Source: Bradyrhizobium neotropicale
GTDB lineage: Bacteria > Pseudomonadota > Alphaproteobacteria > Rhizobiales > Xanthobacteraceae
Reading direction: 5' to 3'
Assembly: GCF_001641695.1 (NCBI RefSeq)
Contig: NZ_LSEF01000028.1
Span: 17,665 to 81,664 of the forward strand
Length of the DNA stretch: 64,000 nucleotides
Shown piece by piece: positions 62,863 through 64,000 of the stretch; position 1 is the first letter of the stretch; each line of letters starts with the position of its first letter. The position numbers and the translations under genes were made by a program. The notes under the pieces were generated by a model. That model was given only the letters and a program-made list of their open reading frames with translations, did not search any database and was not told the DNA's origin.

Positions 62863-62878
62863 CCGGTTTTGGAACCGG
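62863..62878. repeat. Small inverted repeat upstream of pntAA
   Basis: CCGGTT/AACCGG with TTGG between, inside the 142 bp gap between the oxidase subunit IV gene and pntAA. Could be a weak terminator or an operator; no T-run on either strand. Confidence 0.35.
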
Positions 62879-62938
62879 CTTGAATGCAAATATTGTGGGC
62901 AGCTGCCGCCGTTGGCGTAGGCAGCCGCCATAGGCGGA

Positions 62939-63091
62939 TCAGGTGAGGAAGATCGCCATCAAAATGACGATGAGCGCGACCGAGGCCGTGCCGTATTTCA
63001 CGAGCTTGATGAAGCCCTCATAGGTCTGCTCGTGCGCAACGTAGTCGTTGCCGTCGGCGGTGGTGTACGCCACTTCGCTATGGTCAGCCAT
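62939..63091 (-). CDS. aa3-type cytochrome c oxidase subunit IV
   Basis: A 50-residue protein (MADHSEVAYTTADGNDYVAH) with a single C-terminal membrane helix (KYGTASVALIVILMAIFLT), the pattern of the tiny bacterial subunit IV family. The short start at 63091 is chosen; the longer open frame to 63256 is not typical of the family. It does not lie with the main oxidase genes but beside pntAA, a common arrangement in Rhizobiales. Confidence 0.9.
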   Translation of the reverse strand: MADHSEVAYTTADGNDYVAHEQTYEGFIKLVKYGTASVALIVILMAIFLT

Positions 63092-63303
63092 TGATGATGT
63101 CCCCAGTCGAAAGTCGAAATTCTTTGCTGGCAATACCGCAATAAGCCGGACAGGGCAACGGCACGGACGCGCGGTTTTCCGGCAAATGGGCTCATTTGGA
63201 ATCCCGATTATCGCGGATCCAGCGGGTCGGACAGCATTCGCTGAACGGCGGTTCAACGAATGCTTTGCCCCGGCCCTGCTCTAAATTCAGGCACCTTCGC
63301 CGC

Positions 63304-64000
63304 TCAGCCCATGGCCTCCAGCTCGTCGATCATGCCCGCAATGACCGAGAGCCCGCCGTCCCAGAACTTCGGGTCCTTGGCGTCAAGCCCGAACGGGCGC
63401 AGCAGCTCGGAATAGTGCTTGGTGCCGCCAGCGGCGAGCATGTCGAGGTAGCGCTCGGCAAAGCCCTCGGCGGCGTCCTCGTAGACGGCATAGAGCGAGT
63501 TCACGAGGCAATCGCCGAAGGCATAGGCGTAGACGTAGAACGGCGAATGGATGAAGTGCGGGATGTACATCCAGTAGTTCTCGTAGCCCGCCTTGATCTC
63601 GATCGCCGGCCCGAGGCTCTCGCCTTGCACCGACAGCCAGATCTCGCCGAGCCGCGTCGCGGTAAGCTCGCCGTTCTTGCGCTCGGTGTGCACGGCACGC
63701 TCGAAGGAATAGAACGCGATCTGCCGTACTACGGTATTGATCATGTCCTCGACCTTGCCGGCGAGCAGCGCCTGGCGCTGCTTCGGGCTCTTGGTCTGCG
63801 CCAAGAGCCGCTTGAAGGTCAGCATCTCGCCGAACACGCTCGCAGTCTCCGCCAGCGTCAGCGGCGTCGGCGCCATCAGCGCGCCGTTCCTGGCCGCCAG
63901 CACCTGGTGCACGCCATGGCCGAGTTCATGGGCGAGCGTCATGACGTCGCGCGGCTTACCCTGGTAGTTCATCAGCACGTAAGGATGCGCAGACGGCGTG
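63304..64000 (-). CDS. M3 family oligoendopeptidase, C-terminal part (runs off right edge)
   Basis: The frame is open to the window edge, giving the last 231 residues of an M3 metallopeptidase (PepF/oligoendopeptidase F type). The zinc-binding motif HELGH is present (TLAHELGHGVHQ), with the third ligand glutamate in TLAETASVFGEML. C-terminal part has GYENYWMYIPHFIHSPFYVYAYAFG, usual for this family (landmark). It cleaves short peptides in the cytoplasm. The N-terminal half is outside the window. Confidence 0.92.
   Translation of the reverse strand, partial: TPSAHPYVLMNYQGKPRDVMTLAHELGHGVHQVLAARNGALMAPTPLTLAETASVFGEMLTFKRLLAQTKSPKQRQALLAGKVEDMINTVVRQIAFYSFERAVHTERKNGELTATRLGEIWLSVQGESLGPAIEIKAGYENYWMYIPHFIHSPFYVYAYAFGDCLVNSLYAVYEDAAEGFAERYLDMLAAGGTKHYSELLRPFGLDAKDPKFWDGGLSVIAGMIDELEAMG

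Overview
The window is a gene-dense, GC-rich chromosomal segment that reads as a Bradyrhizobium-type alphaproteobacterium. This is an inference from family content and gene order: an hmuP-hmuTUV / hmuR-hmuQ-hutX-exbBD-tonB heme region next to nnrS/nnrR, hemN and nirK-nirV, DUF3551 and DUF1330 proteins, aa3 oxidase subunit IV next to split pntAA-pntAB-pntB, and several palindromic repeat families of the kind scattered through Bradyrhizobium genomes. No insertion sequence, phage module, CRISPR array, tRNA or rRNA gene was seen.

Layout. 0-9.4 kb: a partial hypothetical gene, purA, two paralogous EamA transporters flanking small DUF3551 and DUF1330 genes, a TctC-type binding protein, a Cache chemoreceptor and a 2-hydroxyacid dehydrogenase. 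9.4-14.2 kb: a sugar-type ABC importer (binding protein plus two permeases, no ATPase) followed by a secreted phytase-like esterase. 14.3-23.0 kb: a complete heme-uptake locus in two divergent operons: receptor, heme-degrading monooxygenase, HutX and TonB/ExbB/ExbD leftward; the small regulator HmuP and the ABC importer HmuTUV rightward. 23.2-26.9 kb: a MuiA-like DUF4139 protein, a FixJ-like regulator with a defective receiver, and a divergent AraC regulator.

26.9-33.4 kb: a nitrite-respiration region with nnrS and nnrR (divergent), a DUF1858 protein, anaerobic coproporphyrinogen oxidase hemN, a small membrane protein, nirK and nirV. Four 14-bp TTG-N8-CAA palindromes, matching the FixK2/NnrR-type box, sit upstream of these transcription units, so the region looks like one low-oxygen/NO regulon. 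33.7-41.5 kb: acetyltransferase, two CoA-transferase subunits, an AsmA-like protein and a second ATPase-less sugar-type ABC importer. 41.6-48.8 kb: a leftward run of PAS-GGDEF-EAL gene, glpD and a spermidine/putrescine-type ABC ATPase with two permeases but no binding protein.

49-64 kb: an FAD oxidoreductase, a group of very small genes (two DUF465 proteins and two unknowns) framed by palindromic repeats, a GGDEF protein, purE-purK, aqpZ, rpsU, a TPR lipoprotein, a Pro/Ala-rich membrane-anchored protein, cupin, y4hA-type cation/proton exchanger, alpha/beta hydrolase, pntB-pntAB-pntAA, the small oxidase subunit and the 3' part of an M3 peptidase. Most of the window is core metabolism and transport. 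The least explained items are the small proteins in the nitrite region, the degenerate FixJ-like regulator with its AraC neighbour, the small-gene cluster at 50-52 kb, and the repeat families placed mostly in 3' intergenic spaces.
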